From the NCBI RefSeq assembly GCF_014779715.1, contig NZ_JACXYU010000015.1, forward strand, positions 1 to 64,000: a stretch of DNA of 64,000 nt, in the 5' to 3' direction. The notes under the pieces are model-generated. The model saw nothing but the letters and a program-made list of their open reading frames with translations. It made no database searches and was not told the DNA's origin. The first letter of the stretch is position 1, and the number at the start of each line of letters is the position of its first letter. Origin of the DNA: Streptomyces chumphonensis. Its GTDB lineage: Bacteria; Actinomycetota; Actinomycetes; Streptomycetales; Streptomycetaceae. Below are positions 29,723 to 38,547 of the stretch, piece after piece. The translations under genes were made by a program, and so were the position numbers.

Positions 29723-31399
29723 ATGAGGTTGTTTCGTTCCACCGGGGCCCCGGCGACGACCGGGCCGCGGCACAGGGGCCGCGCCGCCGTCGCGGCGGGC
29801 CTCCTGGTGGCCGCGGTGATCACGGTGCTCGTCCTCACCGGCGGGCCCGGCACCACCGGCACCCCGGCGGACGACGGACGGGACCGGGCCCCCGGACACC
29901 TCGCCCTGGGTCCGGCGGACCTGGCGGAGCAGCGCACCGTCACGGTCCTCGCCCCCGGCGTCGAACACCTCGCGATCCGCCGGGGCGACGCCTCCCCCGA
30001 CGAGCACTGGACGCTCACCGTGGGCCTGGGCACCTCGGAGGCGGAGGTCGCCGAGCTGCGACGCCGCGTACAGGAGGCGGGCCACACCCCGGTCCTGAGC
30101 GACGTGGCGGGTGCCGATCCCGGCCGCCGCGACGGCACGGGGCCGGGGACGCTGGTGCGCGTCGGGGCGTACGCCGGTGAGCGGGAGGCGGAGCAGGCCC
30201 GCGAGGAGCTGGCGGAGCGGGGCGTGCGCACCAGGGTGCAGCACACCAGCGGGGACGGACGCACCGCGACGGGGCCGTGGTCGGTCCACGTGCTCATGAT
30301 CGATCCGGAGGAGTTCGAGGGGCGCCTCACGGCGGAACTCGCGGCGGGGACGGTGGCGGGCCGGGAGACCGTGAGCTCTCTGGTCGGCCGGACCGGAGCC
30401 CTCGCCGGTGTCAACGGCGGCTTCTTCGTGCTCGGCGAGCGGGACCGCCCGGGGCAGGGCATCGCCGGCACGGAGGGCGACCTCGCGGGCGTCTCCGTGA
30501 TCAGGGGCGAGCTGCTGTCGGAGGCCGTGAACGGGCGGCCCGCCCTGGTCCTGCCCGACGGTTCGGGCGCGGAGGCGACGATCCGGCGGCTGCGGACCCG
30601 GCTGTCGGTCCGGGTCGGCGGGGCGTCGCACGAGGTCACGGGACTCAACCGCGGGCCCGGCCTGATCGTCAACTGCGGCGGCGTCGGCGCGCAGACGCCC
30701 CTGGCGCGCCCCGCCCACGACTGGACGTGCGGCAACGCGCACGAGCTGATCGCGATCACACCGGAGTTCGGCGCGCGGGCGCCGGGGGGCGCGGGCCACC
30801 AGGTCGTCCTGGACGGCGACGGCCGGGTGACCGGGGTGCGGGACGGCGGTGGCGGGCCGGTGCCGGCGGACGGCCTGGTGCTGCGGGCGACCGGTGACGC
30901 CGCGACCTGGCTCCGGCGCCACGCCACGATCGGGTCGAGCGTCGAGGTGACCGAGGACGTCGTGGACGTCGGAACGGGAGGGGTGCTGCCCCGTTCGGCC
31001 GGAACCTCGGTGGTCAACGGCGGCCCGCTGCTGTTGCGGGACGGGACCCTCGCGCTCGATCCGGAACGCGACGGCTGGAGCCCCCGGGACATCGCGGCCA
31101 CCGACCGGACGGAGTGGTTCACCGACTGGTACCTGCGGCGGAAGGCCCGCAGCGCCGCCGGAGTGACCGCGGACGGGCGCCTCCTGCTGATGACCGCCGA
31201 CGGCGACCAGCCGGGCCGGGGGATCGGACTCACGATCGGCGAGACGGCCGAGGTGATGCGCTCGCTCGGCGCGGTGGACGCCGTCAACCTCGACGGGGGC
31301 GGCTCGGCCGCCATGGCCGTGGACGGCACCCTCGTGTCGAGCCCGAGCGACGCGGCCGGGGAGCGGCCCGTGGCGGACGCGCTGCTGGTGCTGCCCTGA
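29723..31399 (+). CDS. SPOR-domain phosphodiester glycosidase (NAGPA family)
   Basis: A 558-residue exported enzyme. A basic start and a hydrophobic helix (~20-42) act as a signal or anchor. Residues ~95-180 resemble a SPOR/peptidoglycan-binding unit (WTLTVGLGTSEAEVAELRRR ... VRVGAYAGEREAEQAREEL). The C-terminal ~290 residues form a phosphodiester glycosidase (DUF2233/NAGPA) domain with GVNGGFFV, VVNGGPLLL and NLDGGGSAAMAVDG, the last being the active-site region of this family. Members remove phosphate-linked sugars such as GlcNAc-1-phosphate caps. ATG 29723 follows GAGGG. A wall-polymer substrate is inferred from the SPOR part. Confidence 0.87.
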   Translation: MRLFRSTGAPATTGPRHRGRAAVAAGLLVAAVITVLVLTGGPGTTGTPADDGRDRAPGHLALGPADLAEQRTVTVLAPGVEHLAIRRGDASPDEHWTLTVGLGTSEAEVAELRRRVQEAGHTPVLSDVAGADPGRRDGTGPGTLVRVGAYAGEREAEQAREELAERGVRTRVQHTSGDGRTATGPWSVHVLMIDPEEFEGRLTAELAAGTVAGRETVSSLVGRTGALAGVNGGFFVLGERDRPGQGIAGTEGDLAGVSVIRGELLSEAVNGRPALVLPDGSGAEATIRRLRTRLSVRVGGASHEVTGLNRGPGLIVNCGGVGAQTPLARPAHDWTCGNAHELIAITPEFGARAPGGAGHQVVLDGDGRVTGVRDGGGGPVPADGLVLRATGDAATWLRRHATIGSSVEVTEDVVDVGTGGVLPRSAGTSVVNGGPLLLRDGTLALDPERDGWSPRDIAATDRTEWFTDWYLRRKARSAAGVTADGRLLLMTADGDQPGRGIGLTIGETAEVMRSLGAVDAVNLDGGGSAAMAVDGTLVSSPSDAAGERPVADALLVLP

Positions 31400-31404
31400 C
31401 GCGC

Positions 31405-31433
31405 GCCCCCGGCCGTCGCGGACGACCGGGGGC
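31405..31433. terminator. Bidirectional terminator
   Basis: A 13-bp stem with one mismatch (31405-31417 with 31421-31433) and a GCG loop between the convergent NAGPA gene and the minus-strand BCKDH cluster. A short direct repeat (GTCGGCGCGG, two copies) follows at ~31461-31480. Confidence 0.7.
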
Positions 31434-31487
31434 GGCAGGCCGACGCCTGGTGGGTCGGCGTGCGTCGGCGCGGGTCGGCGCGGGTGG

Positions 31488-32888
31488 TCAGAGGGTGCGC
31501 AGGAGCACGGCGGGGTGCTCGACGCAGTCGGCGACGTACCGGAGGAAGCCGCCGGCCGTGCCGCCGTCGCAGACCCGGTGGTCGAAGGTCAGCGAGAGCT
31601 GGACGACGTGCCGCACGGCCAGCTCGCCCTCGTGCACCCACGGCTTCGGCACGATCCGGCCGACGCCGAGCATCGCCGCCTCGGGGTGGTTGATGATCGG
31701 CGTCGAGCCGTCCACCCCGAACACGCCGTAGTTGTTGAGGGTGAACGTGCCGCCCGTCAGCTCGGCCGGGGAGAGCCGGCCGTCGCGGGCGGCGTCCGTC
31801 AGCCGCTGGACTTCGTCGGTCAGCCCCTGCGCGTCGCGCCGGTGGGCGTCCTTGACGACGGGCACGACGAGCCCGCGTTCCGTCTGGGCGGCGAAGCCGA
31901 GGTGCACGGCGGGGAGCCGCACGACCTCGCGCCGCTCGGTGTCCACGGTGGAGTTCAGTTCGGGGTGGCGCGCCAGCGCGGCCACGCAGATCCGGCCGAG
32001 GAGCGCCAGGAGGGAGATCTTCGGCCCGGCGGCGTTCATGGCCCGGCGGGCCGCGAGCAGTTCCGTGGCGTCGGCGTCGACCCAGCAGGTGGCGTCGGGG
32101 ATCTCGCGGCGGCTGCGGGCGAGCTTGTCCGCCACGGCGCCGCGCACGCCCTTGAGGGGCACGCGCTCGCCCTCCGGCTCCGCTGGGGGAGCGGCGGCGT
32201 GGGCGGTCGGGGCGGCGGCCGGTTCGGGGCGGGCGGCGGCCCGCTCGACGTCGGCGCGGAGGATCAGCCCCTGCGGGCCGGAGCCCGGCACGGTGTGCAG
32301 GTCGATGCCGTGTTCTCGGGCGATGCGGCGCACGAGCGGGGAGATGACGGCGAGGGGCGCACGTGTCCGGGCGTCCGCCGGTTCGTCCGCCCGCGCCACG
32401 GGGGCGCGGGGCGCGGGGCGGGGGCGCGTCGGCGCGGGGGACGGCGCGGGGGCGGCCGGTCGGGCGGCCCGGCGGCGCCGGCGCGGCGCCTCGCTCGTGC
32501 CGTAGCCGACGAGGACGTTGCCCGATCCCTCCTTCCCACCGGCCGTGCCGGACGCGGCAGACGCGGCGCGCTGCACGGACGGCACGGGGGTGCCGTCGAC
32601 GACCTCGACACCGTTCACGGCGGGCTTCCCGTCCCCGCCCGTCGGCGCCGAGGCGACGGTCACCAGCGGGGCGCCGACGGGGATCTCGTCGCCCTCCGCG
32701 CCGAACCGGGCGGTGACCACGCCGCCGTACGGGCAGGGCACCTCCACCATGGCCTTCGCCGTCTCGACCTCGACCACCGGCTGGTCGATGGCCACGACGT
32801 CCCCGACCTCGACCAGCCACCGGGCGATCTCGGCCTCGGTCAGTCCCTCGCCCAGGTCGGGCAGGGTGAACTCGCGCACCTCGGGCAT
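31488..32888 (-). CDS. bkdC: BCKDH E2 dihydrolipoamide acyltransferase, copy 2
   Basis: A 466-residue E2 with one lipoyl domain (K45 in VEVETAKAMVEV), an Arg/Ala/Pro-rich linker (RRRRRAARPAAPAP), an E3-binding domain (~190-225, SPLVRRIAREHGIDLHTVPG) and a catalytic domain. The active-site stretch is FDHRVCDGGTAGGFL: the family HRxxDG is kept, but the second middle residue is Cys. It overlaps the E1 beta stop by 4 nt (ATGA). It is about as long as copy 1 but clearly diverged from it, so the duplication is old. Confidence 0.92.
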   Translation of the reverse strand: MPEVREFTLPDLGEGLTEAEIARWLVEVGDVVAIDQPVVEVETAKAMVEVPCPYGGVVTARFGAEGDEIPVGAPLVTVASAPTGGDGKPAVNGVEVVDGTPVPSVQRAASAASGTAGGKEGSGNVLVGYGTSEAPRRRRRAARPAAPAPSPAPTRPRPAPRAPVARADEPADARTRAPLAVISPLVRRIAREHGIDLHTVPGSGPQGLILRADVERAAARPEPAAAPTAHAAAPPAEPEGERVPLKGVRGAVADKLARSRREIPDATCWVDADATELLAARRAMNAAGPKISLLALLGRICVAALARHPELNSTVDTERREVVRLPAVHLGFAAQTERGLVVPVVKDAHRRDAQGLTDEVQRLTDAARDGRLSPAELTGGTFTLNNYGVFGVDGSTPIINHPEAAMLGVGRIVPKPWVHEGELAVRHVVQLSLTFDHRVCDGGTAGGFLRYVADCVEHPAVLLRTL

Positions 32889-33946
32889 CAGCGTCCGTCC
32901 CCTTCCGTCCACCGCGACTCCCACTGGAGCCTGTCCACAGCGTCCAGGATCCGGTCGACGCCGGGAAGATGGTGGCGCTCCAGCATCGGCGGCGGGTACG
33001 GGATGTCGAACCCGGCGACGCGCAGGACGGGCGCCTCCAGGTGGTGGAAGCAGCGCTCGGTGACGCGCGCCGCGATCTCCCCGCCGGGCCCGCCGAAGCC
33101 GCCTGACTCGTGGACGACCACGGCCCGCCCGGTGCGGCGCACGGACGCGGTGACCGTCTCGTCGTCGAACGGCACGAGGGAGCGCAGGTCGACGACCTCC
33201 AGGTCCCAGCCCTCGGCCGTCGCCGCCTCGGCGGCCTCCAGGCACACGGGCACGGAGGGGCCGTAGGTGAGCAGCGTCGCCGAGGTGCCGGTGCGCCGGA
33301 CGGCGGCCCGCCCGATCGGCTCCACGGCGGCGGGCGCCCGCGGGTCCCAGTCGTCCTTGGACCAGTAGAGCCGCTTGGGCTCCAGGAAGACGACGGGGTC
33401 GTCGGAGGCGATGGCCTCGCGCAACAGACCGTAGGCGTCGGCCACCGTCGCCGGGGTGAGCACGTGCAGGCCGGGCGTGGCGATGTAGTACGCCTCGGAG
33501 GAGTCGCTGTGGTGCTCCACCCCGCCGATCCCGCCGCCGTAGGGCACGCGGATGGTGATCGGCATGGGCAGGGCGCCGCGCGTGCGGTTGCGCATGCGGG
33601 CGACGTGCGAGACGAGCTGCTCGAACGCCGGGTAGGCGAAGGCGTCGAACTGCATCTCCACGACCGGGCGCAGCCCGTACATGGCCATGCCCACGGCGGC
33701 GCCGAGGATGCCGGCCTCGGCCAGCGGCGTGTCCGTGCAGCGCTCGTCGCCGAACTCCTCCGCGAGCCCGTCGGTGACGCGGAAGACGCCACCGAGCGTG
33801 CCGACGTCCTCGCCGAGCACGTGCACGGCCGGGTCCTCGGCCATCGCGTCCCGCATGGCGCGGTTCAGCGCCTGCGCGAGCGGCGTGGGCTTGCGGGCGG
33901 GGGCCCGGGTGGCGTCCGCCGGCCGGCGGGTGGCCGCCGTGCTCAT
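32888..33946 (-). CDS. bkdB: BCKDH E1 beta subunit, copy 2
   Basis: A 352-residue E1 beta with the same blocks as copy 1: LGEDVGTLGGVFRVTDGLAE, CTDTPLAEAGILGAAVGMAM, VPYGGGIGGVEHHSDSSEAY and DLRSLVPFDDETV. An extra ~20-residue basic leader (STAATRRPADATRAPARKPT) precedes the fold. ATG 33946 overlaps the E1 alpha stop (ATGA), and the gene overlaps E2 the same way, so the three subunits are made from one message in equal amounts. Confidence 0.92.
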   Translation of the reverse strand: MSTAATRRPADATRAPARKPTPLAQALNRAMRDAMAEDPAVHVLGEDVGTLGGVFRVTDGLAEEFGDERCTDTPLAEAGILGAAVGMAMYGLRPVVEMQFDAFAYPAFEQLVSHVARMRNRTRGALPMPITIRVPYGGGIGGVEHHSDSSEAYYIATPGLHVLTPATVADAYGLLREAIASDDPVVFLEPKRLYWSKDDWDPRAPAAVEPIGRAAVRRTGTSATLLTYGPSVPVCLEAAEAATAEGWDLEVVDLRSLVPFDDETVTASVRRTGRAVVVHESGGFGGPGGEIAARVTERCFHHLEAPVLRVAGFDIPYPPPMLERHHLPGVDRILDAVDRLQWESRWTEGDGR

Positions 33947-35118
33947 CGGCCGTCCTCCTGTCCGTGCTGGGCGTGCGGGTCGGGTGCGTCGTGCTCGTCG
34001 TGCTCGTCGGCCGCCGCCAGTTCGGCGCGCAGCTGCTCGGCCTGCTCGCGCAGCTGGGTGGTCTGCTCGGCGTACACGTGGTCGAACAGGGACATCGGGT
34101 CGAGGTCGGCCTCGGCGTTCATCCCGTCCCGCAGGTCGGCGGCCATGCGTTCGGCGGCCTCCCGGGCGGCGGCGATGCCGTCCTCGTCCAGCAGCCCGCG
34201 CCGCGTCAGCTCGGACTCCAGCAGGGCCACCGGGTCGTGGGCGCGCCACGCCTCGACCTCGGCATCGACCCGGTAGCGGGTGGCGTCGTCGGCGTTGGTG
34301 TGCGCCTCCATCCGGTACGTCACGGCCTCGACGAGCGTGGGCCCGCCGCCGCGCCGGGCGCGGGCCACCGCGTCGGCCAGCACCTCGTGCACGGCCGCCG
34401 CGTCGTTGCCGTCCACCAGCCGGCCGGGCATGCCGTACCCGACCGCCTTGTGGGCGAGCGTCGGGGCGGCGGTCTGCTTGGCCAGGGGCACGGAGATGGC
34501 GAAGCCGTTGTTCTGCACCAGGAAGACGACGGGGGCCTGCCAGACGGCGGCGAAGTTGAGCGCCTCGTGGAAGTCGCCCTCGCTCGTGCCGCCGTCGCCG
34601 ACGAGGGCGAGGGCCACGACGTCGTCCCCGCGCAGCCGCGCGGCGTGGGCAAGACCGACGGCGTGCGGGAGCTGGGTGGCGAGCGGGGTGCTGAGCGGCG
34701 CGATGCGGCACTCCAGCGGGTTGTACCCGCTGTGCCAGTCACCGCGCAGGAGGGTGAGCGCCTGCGCCGGGTCCAGGCCCCGGGCGACGGCGGCGAGGGT
34801 GTCCCGGTAGCTGGGGAAGAGCCAGTCCCGCTCCTCCAGCACGAGGGCGGCGGCGACCTCGCACGCCTCCTGGCCGGTGGAGGACGGGTAGACGGCGAGC
34901 CGGCCCTGCTTCGTCAGGGCCGTGGCCTGCTGGTTGTAGCGGCGGCCCTTCACCAGCTGCGTGTACAGCTCGGACATGAGCGCCGGGTCGAGCTCGGCGC
35001 CGGTCCCCAGGACGCGGTGGGGGCGCTCGTCCGGCAGGAGGGGCGCCGCGTCGGTGAGCGGCCGCCACTTCGGGGGCGGGGCAGGGCGGTATGCGCCGGT
35101 CTGCGCGGTGACCGTCAT
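33943..35118 (-). CDS. bkdA: BCKDH E1 alpha subunit, copy 2
   Basis: A 391-residue E1 alpha with the thiamine-diphosphate motif ALVGDGGTSEGDFHEALNFA ... QNNGFAIS. The C-terminal tail is His/Asp/Glu-rich (DEHDEHDAPDPHAQHGQ), which copy 1 lacks. First gene of the second bkd operon; it is divergent from the Lrp gene at 35316 across ~200 bp that carries an ACCGA-N4-TCGGT palindrome at 35211-35224. Together these suggest regulation by both Lrp (BkdR-like) and a TetR protein. No E3 gene is linked. Confidence 0.92.
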   Translation of the reverse strand: MTVTAQTGAYRPAPPPKWRPLTDAAPLLPDERPHRVLGTGAELDPALMSELYTQLVKGRRYNQQATALTKQGRLAVYPSSTGQEACEVAAALVLEERDWLFPSYRDTLAAVARGLDPAQALTLLRGDWHSGYNPLECRIAPLSTPLATQLPHAVGLAHAARLRGDDVVALALVGDGGTSEGDFHEALNFAAVWQAPVVFLVQNNGFAISVPLAKQTAAPTLAHKAVGYGMPGRLVDGNDAAAVHEVLADAVARARRGGGPTLVEAVTYRMEAHTNADDATRYRVDAEVEAWRAHDPVALLESELTRRGLLDEDGIAAAREAAERMAADLRDGMNAEADLDPMSLFDHVYAEQTTQLREQAEQLRAELAAADEHDEHDAPDPHAQHGQEDGR

Positions 35119-35210
35119 GTCGGGCGCACCTCCGGTGGTTCGGGGGCGGACGTTCGGGGGGGGTGGCGGTGGCCACGGAAGTGACCGGGGTCTCTCCCCT
35201 ACCGATTGTT

Positions 35211-35224
35211 CGGTCCGGAGTGCA
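35211..35224. promoter_or_regulatory. TetR-type operator candidate, bkd copy 2 / bkdR
   Basis: ACCGATTGTTCGGT: 5-bp inverted arms ACCGA/TCGGT around 4 nt. It differs by one base from the site at 40701-40714, which lies in front of a TetR operon. Position 93-106 nt upstream of bkdA and ~92 nt upstream of the Lrp start fits a shared promoter region. Confidence 0.6.
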
Positions 35225-35315
35225 TTCTGGCTACAGGTGGTACCGCGCTGTGGACGAATGGCCGCTCCCGGCGGCCGGACCGCACCGGACGTCCAGAGAG
35301 GGAGGGCCCCACGCC

Positions 35316-35798
35316 GTGGCGGATGAACAGATGGCCGACGCCGGGGTCCCCGCGCGCCCGCTGGACGGGGTGGACCGGCAGATCCTCGGCATCCTCCAGA
35401 CGGACGGCCGGGCCTCGGTCCGCGCGATCGCCGACCGGGTCCACATCTCGCGGGCGAACGCCTACGCCCGCATCAACCGGCTCGTCGAGGACGGCGTGAT
35501 CCGGGGCTTCAGCGCCCGCGTCGACCACGAGCGCGCGGGCCAGGGCGCGTCCGCCTATGTCACGCTCAAGATCGTGCAGAACACCTGGCGCACGGTGCGG
35601 GCCCAGCTCGAACAGCTGCCGGGGGCGACCCACATCGCGCTGGTCAGCGGCGACTTCGACGTGCTGCTGCTCGTCCACACCCGCGACAACCGTGCGCTGC
35701 GGGAGCTGGTGCTGACCCGCATCCAGGCGATCCCGGAGGTCCTGAGCACGCGCACGCTGCTGGTCTTCGAGGAGACCGACCTCCATCCGGCGCCCTAG
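35316..35798 (+). CDS. bkdR: Lrp/AsnC family regulator (BkdR-like)
   Basis: A 160-residue Lrp/AsnC protein: an N-terminal HTH (~20-75, LDGVDRQILGILQTDGRASV ... HISRANAYARINRLVEDGVI) and a C-terminal RAM ligand-binding domain (~85-155, including HIALVSGDFDVLLLV). Such proteins sense amino acids and form octamers. Divergent placement next to bkdABC matches the BkdR regulators known from other bacteria and streptomycetes; direct control is inferred. GTG 35316 has GGAGGG about 9 nt upstream; ATG 35331 is an alternative. Confidence 0.87.
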   Translation: MADEQMADAGVPARPLDGVDRQILGILQTDGRASVRAIADRVHISRANAYARINRLVEDGVIRGFSARVDHERAGQGASAYVTLKIVQNTWRTVRAQLEQLPGATHIALVSGDFDVLLLVHTRDNRALRELVLTRIQAIPEVLSTRTLLVFEETDLHPAP

Positions 35799-35829
35799 CG
35801 CGCCGGGCGGAGGCGTTCCGGCCCGGCCC

Positions 35830-36339
35830 TCAGGCGCGGCGCGTGGCCGGGGCGCTGAACGAGATCCAGACGTCCGGCGGCACCTGCGGCCGTCCCGGCA
35901 CCGGCCTGCGCTCCTCCGTCCACGCGTCACCGGTGAGCTCCGTGGCGACGCGGCGCCAGAAGCGCGCCGCGGCCCGGTTGGCGTCCTGGAACGCGATGTC
36001 CCACGGACCGGGGTGCCGGGCCACGATCTCCCGTACGGCGTGCCGCCCGATCCCCGTCCGGCGCGCGCCGCGCACCACGAAGAAGCTGTTCAGCACGCGC
36101 GTCGGCGTGTCGAGGCCCCGGACGAACGCGAAGCCGGCGGGGCGGGCGCCGCTTGTCAGGAGGTAGGGCGCCCAGCCGGGTGCGGTGAAGGCCATCCGGA
36201 GCCGGTGGTCGTCGAAGGTCCCATCGGCGCGGGGCAGTCGGCCGTCGAACTCCGACAGGTCGTGGCGGAACAGCGGCCACAGTCGCTCCACGGTGGGACG
36301 GTCGGTGCTGTCGGCGAGGCGGACGGACGTCTCGGACAC
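35830..36339 (-). CDS. GNAT-family N-acetyltransferase
   Basis: A 169-residue GNAT acetyltransferase. The acetyl-CoA loop is present as VRGARRTGIGRHAVREIV (R-x-x-G-x-G/A). Strand beta-4 (NSFFVVRG) and the C-terminal NRAAARFWRRVATEL helix also fit. GTG 36339 has GGAAGGGG upstream. The acceptor substrate is not predictable. It is convergent with bkdR (31 nt) and follows a chitinase terminator on the same strand. Confidence 0.8.
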   Translation of the reverse strand: MSETSVRLADSTDRPTVERLWPLFRHDLSEFDGRLPRADGTFDDHRLRMAFTAPGWAPYLLTSGARPAGFAFVRGLDTPTRVLNSFFVVRGARRTGIGRHAVREIVARHPGPWDIAFQDANRAAARFWRRVATELTGDAWTEERRPVPGRPQVPPDVWISFSAPATRRA

Positions 36340-36420
36340 GGGACCCCTTCCGGGAGATGGGCGATCGGCGGACGTCCCGTGCCGGGGGAAGCCCGCGCGG
36401 CGCGGGAGGCGGAACGTGAA

Positions 36421-36464
36421 GAAGCCTCCCCGGCACGGACGCGGGCGTCCGCCGGGGAGGCTTC
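36421..36464 (-). terminator. Terminator of chitinase gene
   Basis: A 14-bp perfect stem (36421-36434 with 36451-36464) whose loop itself folds (GGACGC/GCGTCC), 64 nt past the chitinase stop. Confidence 0.85.
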
Positions 36465-36527
36465 ATGGCTGTGGAGCATTCTCGCACGCGCGGGCGCGGT
36501 GCCCGCTCACTTCCCGCCGGGAAGCGG

Positions 36528-38381
36528 TCAGTTGCCGTAGTAGGTGTCGAAGGTGCGGGAGAAGTCGCGGCCGTTGAACTCGTCCCAGTTGATGGACCAG
36601 GTCATCAGCCCCCGCATGCCGGGCCAGGTGCCGTGCGGCTGGTAGGAGCCGCAGGAGGTGCCCCGGGTGAGGCAGTCGAGCGTGCGGGTCACCTCGGCGG
36701 GCCCGATGTGGCCGTTGCCCGCGTGCGACGAGGCCGGCAGGCCGACGGCCACCTGGTCGGGGCGCAGCGGCGCGAAGAAGGCGTCCTGGTCGCCCGCGAC
36801 GGGGAAGCCCGTCAGCAGCATGTCGGTCATGGCGATGGGGAAGTCGGCCGAGCCCATGGTGTGGTGCCGGTCGTCCAGGCCCATGATCGGCCCGGAGTTG
36901 TAGTTCTGGACGTGCAGGAGCGTCAGGCGGTCCCGCAGGGCGTGGATGACCGGCAGGTAGGCGCCCGCGCGCGGGTCCTGCCCGCCCCACTGGCCCGAGC
37001 CGTAGAACTGGTAGCCGAGCTGCACGAAGAACGTCTCGGGCGCCATGGTGAGGACGAAGTCCGGGCCGTACTTCGCCGTCAGCGTCTCCAGGGCCGAGAT
37101 CAGGTGGACGATGACGGGGCTGGTCGGGTTGCGGAAGTCGGTGTCGCCGTTGTCCAGGGCCAGGGAGTGGCCCTCGAAGTCGATGTCGAGCCCGTCGAGC
37201 CCGTACCGGTCGATGATGGAGCTCACGGAGGTCACGAAGGCGTCGCGGGCGGCGGGCGTCTCCAGGCGGACCTGGCCGTTGGCGCCGCCGATGGAGATGA
37301 GCACCTTCTTCCCGGCGGCCTGCTTGGCCTTGATCGCCGCCGCGAACTCCGCCTCGGTCTCGACCTCCGGGCACTCGCCGCGCGGGCACAGGTCGAACCG
37401 GATGTCGCCCGAGGTCGGCGTGGTGGGCTCACCGAAGGCGAGGTTGATGACGTCCCAGGAGTCGGGCACGTCCGCCATGCGGGTGTAGCCGGAGCCGTTG
37501 GCGAAGCTGGCGTGCAGGTAGCCGACCAGGGCGTGCTGGGGGAGCTTCCCGCCGCCGTCCCCGCCGCCGCGGCCGGTGGTGACGGTGACGGCCGCCGAGC
37601 GGGCGGACTCGCCGTACGCGTTGGTGGCCGCGACCTCGAAGGTGTAGGCGGTCTCCGGGGTGAGGCCGGTGGCGGTGGCCGACGTGCCGGTGGTGGTGCG
37701 CGCGGGCTCGCCGTTGCGGTAGAGCCGGTAGCCGGTGGCGCCCGGCACGGCGTTCCAGGTGAGCGCCACGCTGGAGGAGGTGACCGTTCCGGCGGTCAGG
37801 CCCTCGGGGACGGCGGGCGGCTGCTGGTCGCCCGGGTCGCCGCCGGGTCCGGTGAGGGAGAGGTCGTCGGCGTGGTAGGCGGGGGTGCCGTACCAGCCGT
37901 GGGTGTAGACGGTGACCGAGGTCGTGCCGGGGCCGGTGGTGAAGGTCGTCGACAGCCGGGTCCAGTCGCCCGCGGAGGGCGTCCAGGTGGAGACGTCGGT
38001 CGTGCCGGTGCCCCGGGCGCCCAGGTAGACGTAGGAGCCCTGGAACCAGCCGCTCAGCGTGTACGCGGAGTCCGGCCGCACGGAGACGGTCTGCGCGCAC
38101 TCGGCGTGGTGGCCGCCGCCGGGGGTCGCCTTCAGCGCGGCGGTGCCGCCGTGGACGGGTGTGGAGACGGGTGCGGCGCTGCCGGCCGGGCACCGCCAGC
38201 CGTCCAGGCCGGACTCGAACCCGCCGTTGCGCAGCAGTTCGGCCTCCGCGGCCTGGGAGCTCTGCGCGGTGGCGGTGAGCCCGCCGCAGGCCAGCGCGAC
38301 GGCGAGCAGCGTGGCCCGCAGCCGGTGGCGGGGACGGGCGGGCGGGCGCGCGGTGCCCCTGGAACGTCTGAAGCGGCTCAC
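36528..38381 (-). CDS. Secreted GH18 chitinase with CBM and FnIII
   Basis: A 617-residue secreted chitinase. The signal peptide (~1-44) has a long basic n-region and ends near SSQAAEA. A carbohydrate-binding beta-sandwich (~47-178, ELLRNGGFESGLDGW) and one fibronectin type III domain (~188-270) precede the GH18 barrel (~283-615). The catalytic DxxDxDxE motif is D396-GLDIDF-E403. It is the modular plan common in Streptomyces chitinases that act on chitin outside the cell. GTG 38381 has GGAGG 5 nt upstream. A near-perfect DasR-type element lies 42-55 nt upstream, so induction by chitin-derived GlcNAc is expected. Confidence 0.94.
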   Translation of the reverse strand: MSRFRRSRGTARPPARPRHRLRATLLAVALACGGLTATAQSSQAAEAELLRNGGFESGLDGWRCPAGSAAPVSTPVHGGTAALKATPGGGHHAECAQTVSVRPDSAYTLSGWFQGSYVYLGARGTGTTDVSTWTPSAGDWTRLSTTFTTGPGTTSVTVYTHGWYGTPAYHADDLSLTGPGGDPGDQQPPAVPEGLTAGTVTSSSVALTWNAVPGATGYRLYRNGEPARTTTGTSATATGLTPETAYTFEVAATNAYGESARSAAVTVTTGRGGGDGGGKLPQHALVGYLHASFANGSGYTRMADVPDSWDVINLAFGEPTTPTSGDIRFDLCPRGECPEVETEAEFAAAIKAKQAAGKKVLISIGGANGQVRLETPAARDAFVTSVSSIIDRYGLDGLDIDFEGHSLALDNGDTDFRNPTSPVIVHLISALETLTAKYGPDFVLTMAPETFFVQLGYQFYGSGQWGGQDPRAGAYLPVIHALRDRLTLLHVQNYNSGPIMGLDDRHHTMGSADFPIAMTDMLLTGFPVAGDQDAFFAPLRPDQVAVGLPASSHAGNGHIGPAEVTRTLDCLTRGTSCGSYQPHGTWPGMRGLMTWSINWDEFNGRDFSRTFDTYYGN

Positions 38382-38421
38382 GACTGCCTCCGGGCTCGGG
38401 AAACGGGTGCCGAGAGCGGAA

Positions 38422-38437
38422 TTTGGTCCAGACCAAT
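38422..38437 (-). promoter_or_regulatory. DasR-responsive element (dre) upstream of chitinase
   Basis: The 16-mer TTTGGTCCAGACCAAT contains TGGTCCAGACCA, one base from the known core TGGTCTAGACCA of DasR sites, and is nearly palindromic. It sits 42-55 nt before the chitinase start. DasR is the GntR repressor of chitin and GlcNAc genes in Streptomyces. Confidence 0.8.
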
Positions 38438-38482
38438 TACGGTGTCAAGGGTTCGCGCAGCCCCGCGTCCCCCGCACCGAAC

Positions 38483-38523
38483 ACCGCCCGGCACCGGCGG
38501 ACGACGGCCGGACACCGGGCGGT
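38483..38523 (-). terminator. Terminator of the TetR operon
   Basis: Inverted repeat ACCGCCCGG (38483-38491) / CCGGGCGGT (38515-38523) with an inner CCGG/CCGG pairing, 25 nt after the TetR stop. Confidence 0.65.
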
Positions 38524-38547
38524 TCGGACGGGCAGGCAGGCGGGCGG

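Noticed and set aside
29590..33792. A 1400-codon minus-strand open frame over the NAGPA and BCKDH genes
   Set aside because: Low-complexity Ser/Arg/Pro composition and no start context; covered by well-supported genes in other frames.
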